This document shows positions 1-5,949 of a DNA stretch of 7,973 nucleotides, piece by piece. Made by a program: the position numbers and the translations under genes. Every line of letters starts with the position of its first letter. The first letter of the stretch is position 1. The notes under the pieces are model-generated. The model was given only the letters and a program-made list of their open reading frames with translations. It had not been told where the DNA came from and did not search any database. Source of the stretch: Chloroflexota bacterium (lineage in GTDB: Bacteria > Chloroflexota > Anaerolineae > Anaerolineales > Villigracilaceae); NCBI GenBank assembly GCA_026389975.1, contig JAPLGV010000053.1, positions 1 through 7,973 of the forward strand, given 5' to 3'.

Positions 1-10
1 ATCTAAACAC

Positions 11-91
11 AAAGGTCACGAAGGGGCACGAAGGAAAAGCCTTTATCACTTATCCTTTGTTTACTTCGTGTCCTTCGTGTTAAAGACCTTT
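11..91. repeat. Imperfect long inverted repeat of CACGAAGG units
   Basis: The left arm starts AAAGGTC (11-17) and continues with two CACGAAGG-like units. The right arm carries ACTTCGTG and TCCTTCGTG, then ends in GACCTTT (85-91). Reverse-complementing the right arm gives AAAGGTC followed by two CACGAAGG/CACGAAGT units, so the arms can pair into a long stem with small bulges. T residues follow directly (to 93), so it could end transcription from the left. Similar CACGAAGG arrays recur between genes in some environmental genomes; that link is from memory. Confidence 0.6.
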
Positions 92-124
92 TTGCAGTAG
101 ACTCATTTATGCAAGAAGTAGTAG

Positions 125-153
125 TTGCGACATGGATGTAAATTACATAATTT
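125..153 (+). promoter_or_regulatory. Candidate sigma-70 type promoter
   Basis: TTGCGA (125-130) and TAATTT (148-153) are 17 bases apart; an overlapping CATAAT at 146-151 is a better -10 but gives a spacer of only 15. Transcription would begin near 160, just before the GC-rich stretch that ends in the hairpin at 301-324. This is a motif match by eye only. Confidence 0.25.
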
Positions 154-159
154 TATTGG

Positions 160-324
160 TGACTAACATCAGCTCCCCCGAAAGAACCGGGGCAGGCGGA
201 CGTTCGCTTCGCTTGGTGCGCCGCTCGCGCACGGGGCAAGAGTGTGGGAGGGTCTGCCGGGGTCCTTGAAGAGCGTGGTAAGCAGGAGAGAAGCATCAGG
301 AACTTCGCGATTGGCGAAGTTTTT
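160..324 (+). ncRNA. Candidate structured RNA or leader, unidentified
   Basis: This ~165-base stretch lies between a possible promoter and a terminator-like hairpin and has no convincing ORF. It is GC-rich and holds several local stems: CCCCG/CGGGG around 173-189, GTGCGC/GCGCAC with loop CGCTC around 216-232, and a possible long-range pairing of GGCAG with CTGCC near 190 and 255. Length and layout would suit a small RNA or an attenuated leader of the downstream PH-domain gene. I could not match it to 6S RNA, SRP RNA or any riboswitch consensus, so the call rests on structure alone. Confidence 0.25.
301..324 (+). terminator. Intrinsic-terminator-like hairpin
   Basis: AACTTCGC (301-308) pairs perfectly with GCGAAGTT (314-321) around a 5-base loop, GATTG, and the right arm runs into further T residues (322-324). 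It lies only 16 bases before the ribosome binding site of the next gene. It would therefore either end an upstream transcript or act as an attenuator in the leader of that gene. Confidence 0.55.
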
Positions 325-339
325 CAAGACCAAATCTAT

Positions 340-344
340 AGGAG
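340..344 (+). promoter_or_regulatory. Shine-Dalgarno site deciding the start of the PH-domain gene
   Basis: AGGAG here is 9 bases before the ATA codon at 354 and about 33 bases before the first standard start in frame, TTG at 378. The spacing fits initiation at 354, not at 378. Confidence 0.55.
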
Positions 345-353
345 ACAATAACC

Positions 354-986
354 ATAAGTGACACTTATCTAAAAAGCTTGTTGGGCGAAAATGAGCAGGT
401 GCTTTTTGTGACCCATCAGCACTGGCTGGTGCTGGCGGGCAAAATTCTGAGCGAGATCCTTTTGATGGTGGCGTGGGTTGTGTTGGTTTCCATCATTTGG
501 GCCTTCTGGGTGCCGAATATTTTTATGGCGCTGGGATACCTGCTGCTCGTCTTCCCGCTGATCAGCCTGTGTTGGGACGTTCTCGTCTGGTCGAAGCGCA
601 AGTACGTGGTGACCAGCCGCCGCGTGATCCAGCTCTCCGGCATGTTCAGCAAGAACGTCACCGATTCCTCGCTGGAGAAGGTCAATGACGTGAAGATGAG
701 CCAGTCTTTCTTGGGACGGATGTTTGATTACGGCGATATCGAAATCCTGACCGCCAGCGAGTTGGGCGTGAACATTTTCAAGCGCATCGGCCAGCCCATC
801 CATTACAAGACCGCCATGATCAACGCCAAGGAAAAGCTGGAGCGCGCTCCGTCGGAAGCCAGGCTGGGCCGCCCGGCGCCCAGCGCTGCGGATGTGCTGG
901 CGGACCTGGACGAGTTGCGCCAACACGGTGTGCTGACCGAGGCGGAGTTCCAGAGCAAGAAGGCTGAATTGCTAAAGAAGATGTAG
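354..986 (+). CDS. PH domain (YdbS/bPH2-like) and SHOCT domain membrane protein
   Basis: Read from ATA at 354, the product is 210 residues. It starts MSDTYLKSLLGENEQVLF, a typical opening for this family as I recall it. Residues ~25-50 and ~53-75 are two membrane helices. Residues ~80-160 (KRKYVVTSRRVIQ, then FLGRMFDYGDIEI) match the bacterial PH-like domain of the YdbS/DUF304 group. Residues ~178-208 (DVLADLDELRQHGVLTEAEFQSKKAELL) form a C-terminal SHOCT helix pair, a motif often seen at the ends of bacterial membrane proteins and thought to support oligomerisation. The protein probably sits in the cytoplasmic membrane with both soluble parts inside; its role is unknown. Start choice: no ATG, GTG or TTG lies in frame near the AGGAG at 340-344; TTG at 378 is the fallback and would remove eight residues. 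Confidence 0.85.
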   Translation: MSDTYLKSLLGENEQVLFVTHQHWLVLAGKILSEILLMVAWVVLVSIIWAFWVPNIFMALGYLLLVFPLISLCWDVLVWSKRKYVVTSRRVIQLSGMFSKNVTDSSLEKVNDVKMSQSFLGRMFDYGDIEILTASELGVNIFKRIGQPIHYKTAMINAKEKLERAPSEARLGRPAPSAADVLADLDELRQHGVLTEAEFQSKKAELLKKM

Positions 987-1011
987 GCCCGGGAAAGCGA
1001 ACGGGGTTTTT

Positions 1012-1055
1012 CGGAAGCCGTGTATACCTCCAGTGTAGAACACGGCCTGTTTCCG
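1012..1055 (+). repeat. Stem-loop downstream of the PH-domain gene
   Basis: CGGAAGCCGTGT (1012-1023) can pair with ACACGGC (1040-1046) and TTCCG (1051-1055), giving 7 + 5 base pairs with a small bulge on the right arm. No T run follows, so it is not a classical intrinsic terminator. It may protect the 3' end of the transcript or assist another mode of termination. Confidence 0.45.
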
Positions 1056-1174
1056 ACTGGAACATGTCCATGACAGGCACGGCTTCTCCGCTGCCAGCGT
1101 TACTCCCACGTAGGGTTTGCCGTAGTGGAAAATCCAACAATGACTGGCGTCTGGCTCCGAAAGGTAGTTTGCGG

Positions 1175-1843
1175 ATGAAACTGATTGCGAAGCTCAAGCT
1201 CACGCTCTTGCTGCTTGCTCTGTTGTCCCTTGAAGCCTGCCGGGTGCTCCCGAGCGCCCAGGGCAGTCCCACACCCCCCTCGGTGCTTGCACCGCCCACC
1301 GGGACCGCCACTCTGCGAGCGACCAAGATGCCCACGGCAACTCCGACACAGGTGGTGCTCTCGGAAGAAGTCCGGTTAAGCCTTCTGCAGACACACCTAG
1401 TCGTCGTCATGATTGAGTTCGACGCCGAGGCAACCTCCGAGAATGCCGAGCAGATTGTTGCGGGGAATGTTGCGCCGTCCGATGTGGAGCAAACGGTGTT
1501 TTTCTTTTCCGGGCAGGCGGACGGCACGGAGTGGATCATCCCGTTCGTAACGCCGCCAGCCAGGCTCCAGTCTCAATGGGGAGCGTCTCAATGGGAAGCG
1601 GCACTGGCTGTACACAGGCACACGCGGGAGTTGCTGGAGAGGTGGGCGAATGGCAGCACTGATGCAGCCCAGGTGCTGCAAGATATTAGAGACGACCTGA
1701 CATCAATCAGTCAGACGGTGGGCGAAGTGGAGGGGATACTCGCCGGTGAGTATGGCATGGACATGCAGTCGCTGATTGAAGATAGGGAGGAGGCGCTTGC
1801 GGGGATTCGCGACCCCCTCGAGGCGACTGCGACTCCTCCTTAG
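1175..1843 (+). CDS. Small secreted lipoprotein of unknown function
   Basis: The product is 222 residues. It opens with a basic N-region and a leucine-rich core (MKLIAKLKLTLLLLALLSLEAC), with a lipobox-like LEAC placing the lipidated cysteine at residue 22. A low-complexity Ser/Thr/Pro/Ala linker follows (~28-60, including TATPT), a common spacer in exported Chloroflexota proteins. The remaining ~150 residues show no domain I recognise; ~130-210 look mainly helical, with an acidic end and a final ATATPP. The start at 1175 is preferred because it puts the signal peptide at the N-terminus and has AAAGGTAG about 8 bases upstream; an in-frame ATG at 1064 would place 37 unlikely residues before it. 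It is probably anchored on the outer face of the membrane. It is separated from its neighbours by ~190 and ~420 bases, so it is likely transcribed alone. Confidence 0.8.
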   Translation: MKLIAKLKLTLLLLALLSLEACRVLPSAQGSPTPPSVLAPPTGTATLRATKMPTATPTQVVLSEEVRLSLLQTHLVVVMIEFDAEATSENAEQIVAGNVAPSDVEQTVFFFSGQADGTEWIIPFVTPPARLQSQWGASQWEAALAVHRHTRELLERWANGSTDAAQVLQDIRDDLTSISQTVGEVEGILAGEYGMDMQSLIEDREEALAGIRDPLEATATPP

Positions 1844-2099
1844 AGCCCGGGGACGTCGGCGGCCTCGCATGCCCATCCAGCGGACCCCGCCACCTGCGCA
1901 GCGTCCCCGCGCCATCTCCCATCCAAAAACCGTGACGGCCCCCAGCATATCCGTTCAAGGGGGATACCACCCCTGCCAGGGGACATCGTCCCCCGTCTCC
2001 GGTCCTCGGTCATCCGTCTTCTATCCCCTTTTCTCCTCGGCTGAGGTAGAATCATTAACCAGCAAGCTGCATATCTAATGTAAATGATGGGTAAGGCTT

Positions 2100-2184
2100 G
2101 TAGTAGCGACTTCCCTGGCACCGCCCGCCAGGGCAGGTGTAGTCGCTTATTTCCCGGGAAATGGACGGCTGAAGCCGTCACTAC
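2100..2184. repeat. REP-like composite palindromic repeat
   Basis: Three palindromic units stand side by side. The first nests CCCTGGC (2113-2119)/GCCAGGG (2127-2133) inside AGCGACT (2105-2111)/AGTCGCT (2141-2147). The second is a perfect 14-base palindrome around CCCGGG (2149-2162). The third is GACGGCT-GA-AGCCGTC (2164-2179), followed by CACTAC. Read inward from each end, the element starts GTAGTAGCGACTTC on the left and GTAGTGACGGCTTC on the right, so the two outer units look like diverged copies in inverted orientation, as in paired REP elements. Confidence 0.6.
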
Positions 2185-2192
2185 GGTGCTTT

Positions 2193-2220
2193 TTGAATAA
2201 AAAATTTACCTATCCATAAC
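2193..2220 (+). promoter_or_regulatory. Possible promoter for the two-gene membrane unit
   Basis: TTGAAT (2193-2198) and CATAAC (2215-2220) are 16 bases apart in an otherwise AT-rich stretch just before the gene at 2268. The match is only partial and was made by eye. Confidence 0.25.
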
Positions 2221-2267
2221 TGAAGTTATCTACACCTTTTCCCTGCTCCGCTGTTGAGAGGTGCCCG

Positions 2268-2720
2268 ATGGCAAAGAGGAAAAAAAGCGACAAAAAGAAA
2301 AGTCCAATTCCCGTCACTGTGATTGCGGTGGCGATCGTGGTGCTTTTTCTGATCCGCCTGGTTCAGGTTTTTGAACCTTTGATCCGCAACCAGGTTTTCA
2401 TAAACGGCATCACGGGTCCGCTTTTTGCAGGCTGGAAGTTGACCGCTCTGGGCAGCGCCTTCCTCTCCAGCGCCACCTATCTGGTGCTGTCAGTGGCCGG
2501 GATCGTCGTCCTGATCGGTTTTCTGCGCCTGCGCCGCTGGAGCTGGGTGCTCCTGATGGCCTGGACGGGCGCCTCGCTCATCATCTCCCTGGTGGATTAT
2601 TTCTACAGCCAACCCAACTACGCTGTGATGGCATCCAATGTCATCATCGCTTTTGCCCTTAATATTACGGAGGTACAGCGCATTTTTGGAATAAGGAGGG
2701 ACGATGGCTCCAGCCTCTGA
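2268..2720 (+). CDS. Small four-helix membrane protein of unknown function
   Basis: The 150-residue product starts with a very basic tail (MAKRKKSDKKKS). Four hydrophobic helices follow, at about 15-36, 66-86, 91-109 and 117-134, with a short charged C-terminus (RRDDGSSL). The basic start and the LRLRR turn before helix 3 suggest that these segments face the cytoplasm. I recognise no catalytic motif; the topology recalls small DUF-type integral membrane proteins, but I cannot name a family. The ATG at 2268 has GAGAGG upstream. The last 17 bases overlap the start of the Vps62-like gene, whose ribosome binding site (AAGGAGG, 2693-2699) lies inside this frame. The two are therefore almost certainly co-transcribed and translationally coupled, and may act together at the membrane. 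Confidence 0.8.
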   Translation: MAKRKKSDKKKSPIPVTVIAVAIVVLFLIRLVQVFEPLIRNQVFINGITGPLFAGWKLTALGSAFLSSATYLVLSVAGIVVLIGFLRLRRWSWVLLMAWTGASLIISLVDYFYSQPNYAVMASNVIIAFALNITEVQRIFGIRRDDGSSL

Positions 2721-4548
2721 TCGCCCAACCGCTCCGGTCACTGCCTCGGACCTGGAACTGCTCCGCAAATTCGAGCCGGTGGTGTATTACACCAAAGGCG
2801 AACAATTCTTCCCGACCGACGTTGAGCACTACATAAGTGAATGCAGCCTCTGGGAACATCACCCGGATGGCCGCGATGAACTCCTGGTCAAGCAGGGCGA
2901 ACTCACATTGGAGAAGTTGATCGAATCCCGCTCGGCTGAGTTCGGCTCGGTCCGCTATCTGCGTTTTATCGAGCCCCTCAGCCTGACAGAGTCTGCCCAG
3001 GTACTGGCCGACCAGTTGCTCCTGCGACAAAAACTCGGCGATTATTTCCGTGCCGGGATTGGACGCCTGGCACGCGGCGGCATCCTGCCCCGCTTGTTGG
3101 ACGGCCTGTTCTCGCTGTCGTTCCTGCTGCGCGGCAAAGTGTCGGCTGCCACAGCCGCGGCTGCGGAAATAGACTACAACGAGATGTTCACCGAAGACAG
3201 GCAGTACACCTACTACGGCCGCGTCACGCGTCATAACGGTTGGACCATCCTCCAGTATTGGTTCTTCTTCTGCTTCAACAGCTGGCGCTCCGGCTTCCAC
3301 GGCGTCAACGATCACGAGTCCGACTGGGAGATGGTTACCATCTATTTGTACGAGGCTGACGGACAACTCATCCCGGAATGGGCGGCCTACGCCTCACACG
3401 ATTTCAAGGGTGATGACCTGCGCCGCCGTTGGGACGACCATGCAGAACTCAAAAAAGCGGAACAGAGCCATCCTGTTATTTTTGCCGGAGCCGGGTCACA
3501 TGCCTCCTATTTCCGGCGCGGCGAATACCAGGCGGAAGTTTACCTGCCCCTGCCGGGCTGGTTTTCGGGCCTGATCCGCACCTGGAACAGGTTGTGGACG
3601 GAGACACTGGGCCAGCCGGCCATTAATACCTTCCACATCCCATTCGTGGATTTCGCCCGCGGCGATGGTCTCCGCATCGGCCCCGGCGAACCGCAAACCT
3701 GGTCGCCGGTACTGATGGACGAGTCTAAGGCGTGGGCGAGTCAATATCGGGGGTTGTGGGGGCTTTTCGCCCGCGACCCAATCTCCGGGGAGAACGCTCC
3801 GGCGGGTCCCATGTATAACCGGGACGGTTCGCCGCGCGGTTCGTGGTATGACCCGCTCGGGTTCGCCGGTCTCGACAAAGTCCCGCCGCCGCCGCAAATG
3901 CTGCAAATGCTCGCTGACAATTGTGAGAAAGTCTCCCAGCGCCAGGCAGAACTTGAAAAACTGATCCCGGAGAAAGCCGGCGAACTGCAGGCCAAGGGTG
4001 CCAGACTGAAAGGGATGGAAGGCAATCCGCACCTGGCAAAACAATACAGCGCGCTGGAAAAGGAAATTACCACGCTCTCGGCAGAAGTGCGTAACCTGCG
4101 CCGCGAGTACTTGGAAAATGCCGCACTGCTCCAGGGGCTGACCCGGCGGCTGAACCAGATGAAAGCGGGCGGACAAGACGACCCGCGCGCCCACATCCGA
4201 CACCTGGCCGAACCGGACGATTCGACCCAGGTGCTGCGCTTCGACCGCGCCGCCGAAACCTGGGCGGCTATCAGCCTGAGCTTGTTGATGTTTGCCATTG
4301 CGGCGCTCATTTTCTTAGCCCCGAAGTACATCTGGGCGAGTCTGGTGATCATCCTGATCCTGTTCGTGGTAGCCGAGTCTTTTTTGCGCGGCGCCTTTGT
4401 CCAGACGGTGGGACGCATCACGTTGATCCTGGCAATGATTACCGCGCTGATCCTGTTCTTCCATTTCTGGAAGTGGATCATCGTGGGTGCTTTGGTGGCA
4501 ATGGGGATCTCCCTGATGTACCAGCGCCTGAGGGAACTGACAGGCTGA
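2704..4548 (+). CDS. Vps62/DUF946-like domain protein with coiled coil and C-terminal membrane helices
   Basis: The product is 614 residues. The N-terminal ~350 residues resemble Vps62-related/DUF946 proteins: FEPVVYYTKGEQFFP near 23-37, WTILQYWFFFCFN at 180-192, HESDWE at 204-209, SHD at 231-233, and HPVIFAGAGSHASYF at 256-270. This layout of His, Asp and Glu around a GDHEGDWE-like motif is typical of that family, whose biochemical role is not established. Residues ~405-488 are charged and heptad-like, probably a coiled coil. Hydrophobic helices follow at about 519-539, 541-560, 571-588 and 589-605, so the soluble part is probably held at the cytoplasmic membrane. The ATG at 2704 is set by AAGGAGG four bases upstream and overlaps the preceding membrane-protein gene. 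The fused membrane tail is unlike the bare Vps62 domain proteins I recall. The family call is fairly sure; the function is unknown. Confidence 0.8.
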   Translation: MAPASDRPTAPVTASDLELLRKFEPVVYYTKGEQFFPTDVEHYISECSLWEHHPDGRDELLVKQGELTLEKLIESRSAEFGSVRYLRFIEPLSLTESAQVLADQLLLRQKLGDYFRAGIGRLARGGILPRLLDGLFSLSFLLRGKVSAATAAAAEIDYNEMFTEDRQYTYYGRVTRHNGWTILQYWFFFCFNSWRSGFHGVNDHESDWEMVTIYLYEADGQLIPEWAAYASHDFKGDDLRRRWDDHAELKKAEQSHPVIFAGAGSHASYFRRGEYQAEVYLPLPGWFSGLIRTWNRLWTETLGQPAINTFHIPFVDFARGDGLRIGPGEPQTWSPVLMDESKAWASQYRGLWGLFARDPISGENAPAGPMYNRDGSPRGSWYDPLGFAGLDKVPPPPQMLQMLADNCEKVSQRQAELEKLIPEKAGELQAKGARLKGMEGNPHLAKQYSALEKEITTLSAEVRNLRREYLENAALLQGLTRRLNQMKAGGQDDPRAHIRHLAEPDDSTQVLRFDRAAETWAAISLSLLMFAIAALIFLAPKYIWASLVIILILFVVAESFLRGAFVQTVGRITLILAMITALILFFHFWKWIIVGALVAMGISLMYQRLRELTG

Positions 4549-4574
4549 ACCTCTTCCTGGCCTTCGCCACCATC

Positions 4575-4606
4575 AAACTTCCGAGACACCAAGTTCCGGA
4601 AGTTTT
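4575..4606 (+). terminator. Intrinsic-terminator-like hairpin after the Vps62-like gene
   Basis: AAACTTCCG (4575-4583) pairs perfectly with CGGAAGTTT (4597-4605) around a 13-base loop, and the right arm ends in TTTT followed by GTCT. It begins 26 bases after the stop codon of the preceding gene and before the kdp genes, so it probably separates the two transcription units. The stem is not very GC-rich and the T run is short. Confidence 0.5.
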
Positions 4607-4688
4607 GTCTAAGCACTCATCTTGCATTGAATTTGATAATTTCTTGAATATTAAGGCTGCCTTCTTGCTGGAAATTTGATTACAAAGT

Positions 4689-4697
4689 TGATATAGT
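4689..4697 (+). promoter_or_regulatory. Possible extended -10 promoter for the kdp operon
   Basis: TGATATAGT gives a TG-N-TATAGT extended -10, which could place the start of transcription near 4704, about 28 bases before the first small ORF. No good -35 sits 17 bases upstream. An alternative pair, TTGCAT (4622-4627) and GAATAT (4646-4651), is also possible. I saw no clear KdpE-type site and no room for a c-di-AMP riboswitch. Confidence 0.3.
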
Positions 4698-4731
4698 CGA
4701 ACCTGCGATTTCATGATTTGGGAACGGATTA

Positions 4732-4824
4732 ATGATCGACATCCTCTTTCTCGCCATTGCACTACTTTTCTTTCTCGCCAGCCTGGGACTGACCGAAGTC
4801 TGCCGGCGGCTTCTGGAGGATTGA
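4732..4824 (+). CDS. Small single-helix membrane protein preceding kdpF
   Basis: ATG at 4732 opens a 30-residue frame, MIDILFLAIALLFFLASLGL followed by TEVCRRLLED. It is one hydrophobic helix (~3-20) with a charged C-terminal tail. From memory, similar ~30-residue ORFs (hydrophobic helix, then a short Cys/Arg/Leu-containing end) occur directly before kdpF in other bacteria and are often left unannotated or given misleading names. It ends one base before the kdpF start and contains the kdpF ribosome binding site (GGAGG, 4815-4819), so it is firmly tied to the kdp operon. Its own ribosome binding site is weak (GGAACGG region, 4721-4727). It may be an extra small subunit or a leader ORF that couples translation; which one cannot be told from sequence. 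Confidence 0.6.
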   Translation: MIDILFLAIALLFFLASLGLTEVCRRLLED

Positions 4825-4825
4825 T

Positions 4826-4915
4826 ATGACTCTCTACTGGATTGCGGGCCTGGTCACTCTGGGTTTGTTTATCTATCTCGTCTTTGCCTTGCTTAAACCG
4901 GAGAAGTTTGGATGA
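4826..4915 (+). CDS. kdpF: KdpF, small subunit of the KdpFABC potassium pump
   Basis: The frame encodes 29 residues, MTLYWIAGLVTLGLFIYLVF followed by ALLKPEKFG. One membrane helix ends in the family signature L-(L/F)-(K/R)-PE-(K/R)-F, and the length is normal for KdpF. In characterised complexes KdpF is a single helix that packs against KdpA/KdpB and stabilises the assembly. GGAGG (4815-4819) lies six bases before the ATG. The stop codon overlaps the kdpA start by four bases (ATGA, 4912-4915), the usual sign of coupled translation. It is too short for ordinary gene callers and easily missed. Confidence 0.92.
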   Translation: MTLYWIAGLVTLGLFIYLVFALLKPEKFG

Positions 4916-5949
4916 CATCGATGAGTTGGCTTCAACTGGGATTCTATTTCCTGATCCTGTTCGCCCTGGTTAAACCGCTGGGAAGTTACATAGCGCATGT
5001 TTACCAGGGGGAACACACCTTCCTGACCCGCGTCCTAAGTCCGGTGGAACGATTCATGTACCGCCTGCTCGGGGTTCGCCCGGACGATGAGATGGATTGG
5101 AAAACCTACGCAGTCGCGATGCTGCTGTTTAACTTCGCCGGTCTGGTGCTGGTGTATCTTCTTCAGCGCGTACAGGGTTCCCTGCCGCTGAATCCGCAGA
5201 AGCTGGGAGCTGTTTCGCCTGACCTGGCCTTCAACACCGCGGTCAGTTTTGCCACCAACACCAACTGGCAGAGTTATGGCGGTGAGACCACCCTGAGTTA
5301 CCTGACCCAGATGCTCGGTCTGACCGTGCAGAATTTTGTTTCGGCGGCCACCGGGATGGCGATCCTGATGGCGCTTATCCGCGGCATCCTGCGTCATACT
5401 GCCAGGACAGTTGGCAGCTTCTGGGTGGACCTGACGCGCGGTGTGCTCTACATCCTGCTGCCGCTCTCATTGACCTTGTCGTTGGTGCTGATCTCGCAAG
5501 GCGTGGTGCAGACCTTCGGCTCGAACCGGACCGTGAACCTGCTCCAGCCAACGACAGATTCCACCGGCCAGACGGTCATCCAGCAAATCCTGGCAGTCGG
5601 ACCCGCCGCCTCGCAGGTTGCTATCAAGCAGTTGGGGACTAACGGCGGCGGTTTCTTTAACGTCAATTCGGCACATCCCTTCGAGAACCCGACGCCGCTG
5701 TCCAATTTTCGGGAGATGCTTTCCATCCTGCTGATCCCGGCTGCGCTGTGCTACACCTACGGGAAGACGGTCGGCGATACGCGCCAGGGTTGGGCCTTGC
5801 TGGTGACAATGACCCTGATTTTGGGGCTGATGCTGGGCGTAGCCGTCTGGTCCGAACAGCGCGGCAACCCGGCGTTGACCGCCCTTGGTGTTGACCAGCA
5901 GGCCAGCAGCCTGCAAGCCGGCGGGAATATGTCCGTTTCGGGATCGTGA
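4912..5949 (+). CDS. kdpA: KdpA, potassium-binding channel subunit: N-terminal part of a frame-shifted gene
   Basis: This frame gives the first 339 normal residues of KdpA, then a foreign tail (SVSGS) and a stop. KdpA is the K+-transporter-like subunit that takes up K+ and passes it to KdpB. Two of the four selectivity-filter segments are present: TNTNWQ (115-120) and GTNGGGFFN (242-250). Several membrane helices and the conserved stretch NSAHPFENPTPLSN (252-265) are intact. The match stops at GGNM (337-340), exactly where the family continues EGKE-(V/S)RFG. The rest follows in another frame from 5931. GGAG (4900-4903) is 8 bases before the ATG at 4912; a second ATG at 4921 is less well placed. 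Full KdpA is typically about 560-600 residues, so this part alone should not make a working subunit. Confidence 0.93.
   Translation: MTSMSWLQLGFYFLILFALVKPLGSYIAHVYQGEHTFLTRVLSPVERFMYRLLGVRPDDEMDWKTYAVAMLLFNFAGLVLVYLLQRVQGSLPLNPQKLGAVSPDLAFNTAVSFATNTNWQSYGGETTLSYLTQMLGLTVQNFVSAATGMAILMALIRGILRHTARTVGSFWVDLTRGVLYILLPLSLTLSLVLISQGVVQTFGSNRTVNLLQPTTDSTGQTVIQQILAVGPAASQVAIKQLGTNGGGFFNVNSAHPFENPTPLSNFREMLSILLIPAALCYTYGKTVGDTRQGWALLVTMTLILGLMLGVAVWSEQRGNPALTALGVDQQASSLQAGGNMSVSGS

Larger units (their letters stand above)
1..353. other. Left intergenic region with repeat, structured segment and terminator
   Basis: No credible coding region was found here. The first ~95 bases hold an AT-rich inverted repeat built on CACGAAGG units. 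Bases ~120-160 are AT-rich and promoter-like. Bases ~165-300 are GC-rich with several short hairpins, and 301-324 form a terminator-like hairpin. The ribosome binding site of the first gene lies at 340-344. The right end of a preceding gene may lie just outside the window, with the inverted repeat acting as its terminator. Confidence 0.6.
1844..2267. other. Intergenic region with hairpins and REP-like repeat
   Basis: No believable gene lies here; the longest reading frames are Arg/Pro-rich and cross the end of the lipoprotein gene. The left part is C-rich. GGGGAC-ATC-GTCCCC (1979-1993) is a perfect 6-bp hairpin without a T run. Bases ~2000-2040 are pyrimidine-rich, with a GGTCCTCGGTCATCCGTC segment resembling low-complexity intergenic repeats. 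A REP-like composite repeat occupies 2100-2184, and the AT-rich stretch 2185-2225 could carry the promoter of the next gene. Confidence 0.55.

Noticed and set aside
1..93. CRISPR array from the CACGAAGG repeats
   Set aside because: The units are 8-9 bases and lie in inverted rather than evenly spaced direct order, without spacers or cas genes.
160..324. 6S RNA, SRP RNA or tRNA in the left intergenic region
   Set aside because: The conserved SRP loop bases are absent, no cloverleaf forms, and I could not build the long closing stem with central bubble expected of 6S RNA.
1064..1174. Upstream ATG start for the lipoprotein gene
   Set aside because: It would put 37 polar residues before a textbook signal peptide; ATG at 1175 has its own ribosome binding site.
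1776..2078. 100-residue frame crossing the end of the lipoprotein gene
   Set aside because: The product is Arg/Pro-rich and out of frame with the lipoprotein, in C-rich intergenic DNA; no ribosome binding site or domain is visible.
3741..4616. Antisense 291-residue reading frame opposite the Vps62-like gene
   Set aside because: It is Ser/Arg-rich without domain-like features and lies opposite a gene with clear family motifs; it is a shadow of that gene's codon use.
4549..4731. c-di-AMP riboswitch or clear KdpE operator before the kdp genes
   Set aside because: The gap is short and already holds a terminator hairpin; no riboswitch-like architecture or repeated operator was seen.
5926..5949. 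Programmed ribosomal frameshift in kdpA
   Set aside because: No slippery heptamer or downstream pseudoknot is evident, and a shift would still leave the conserved EGKE residues missing; a deletion explains the junction better.
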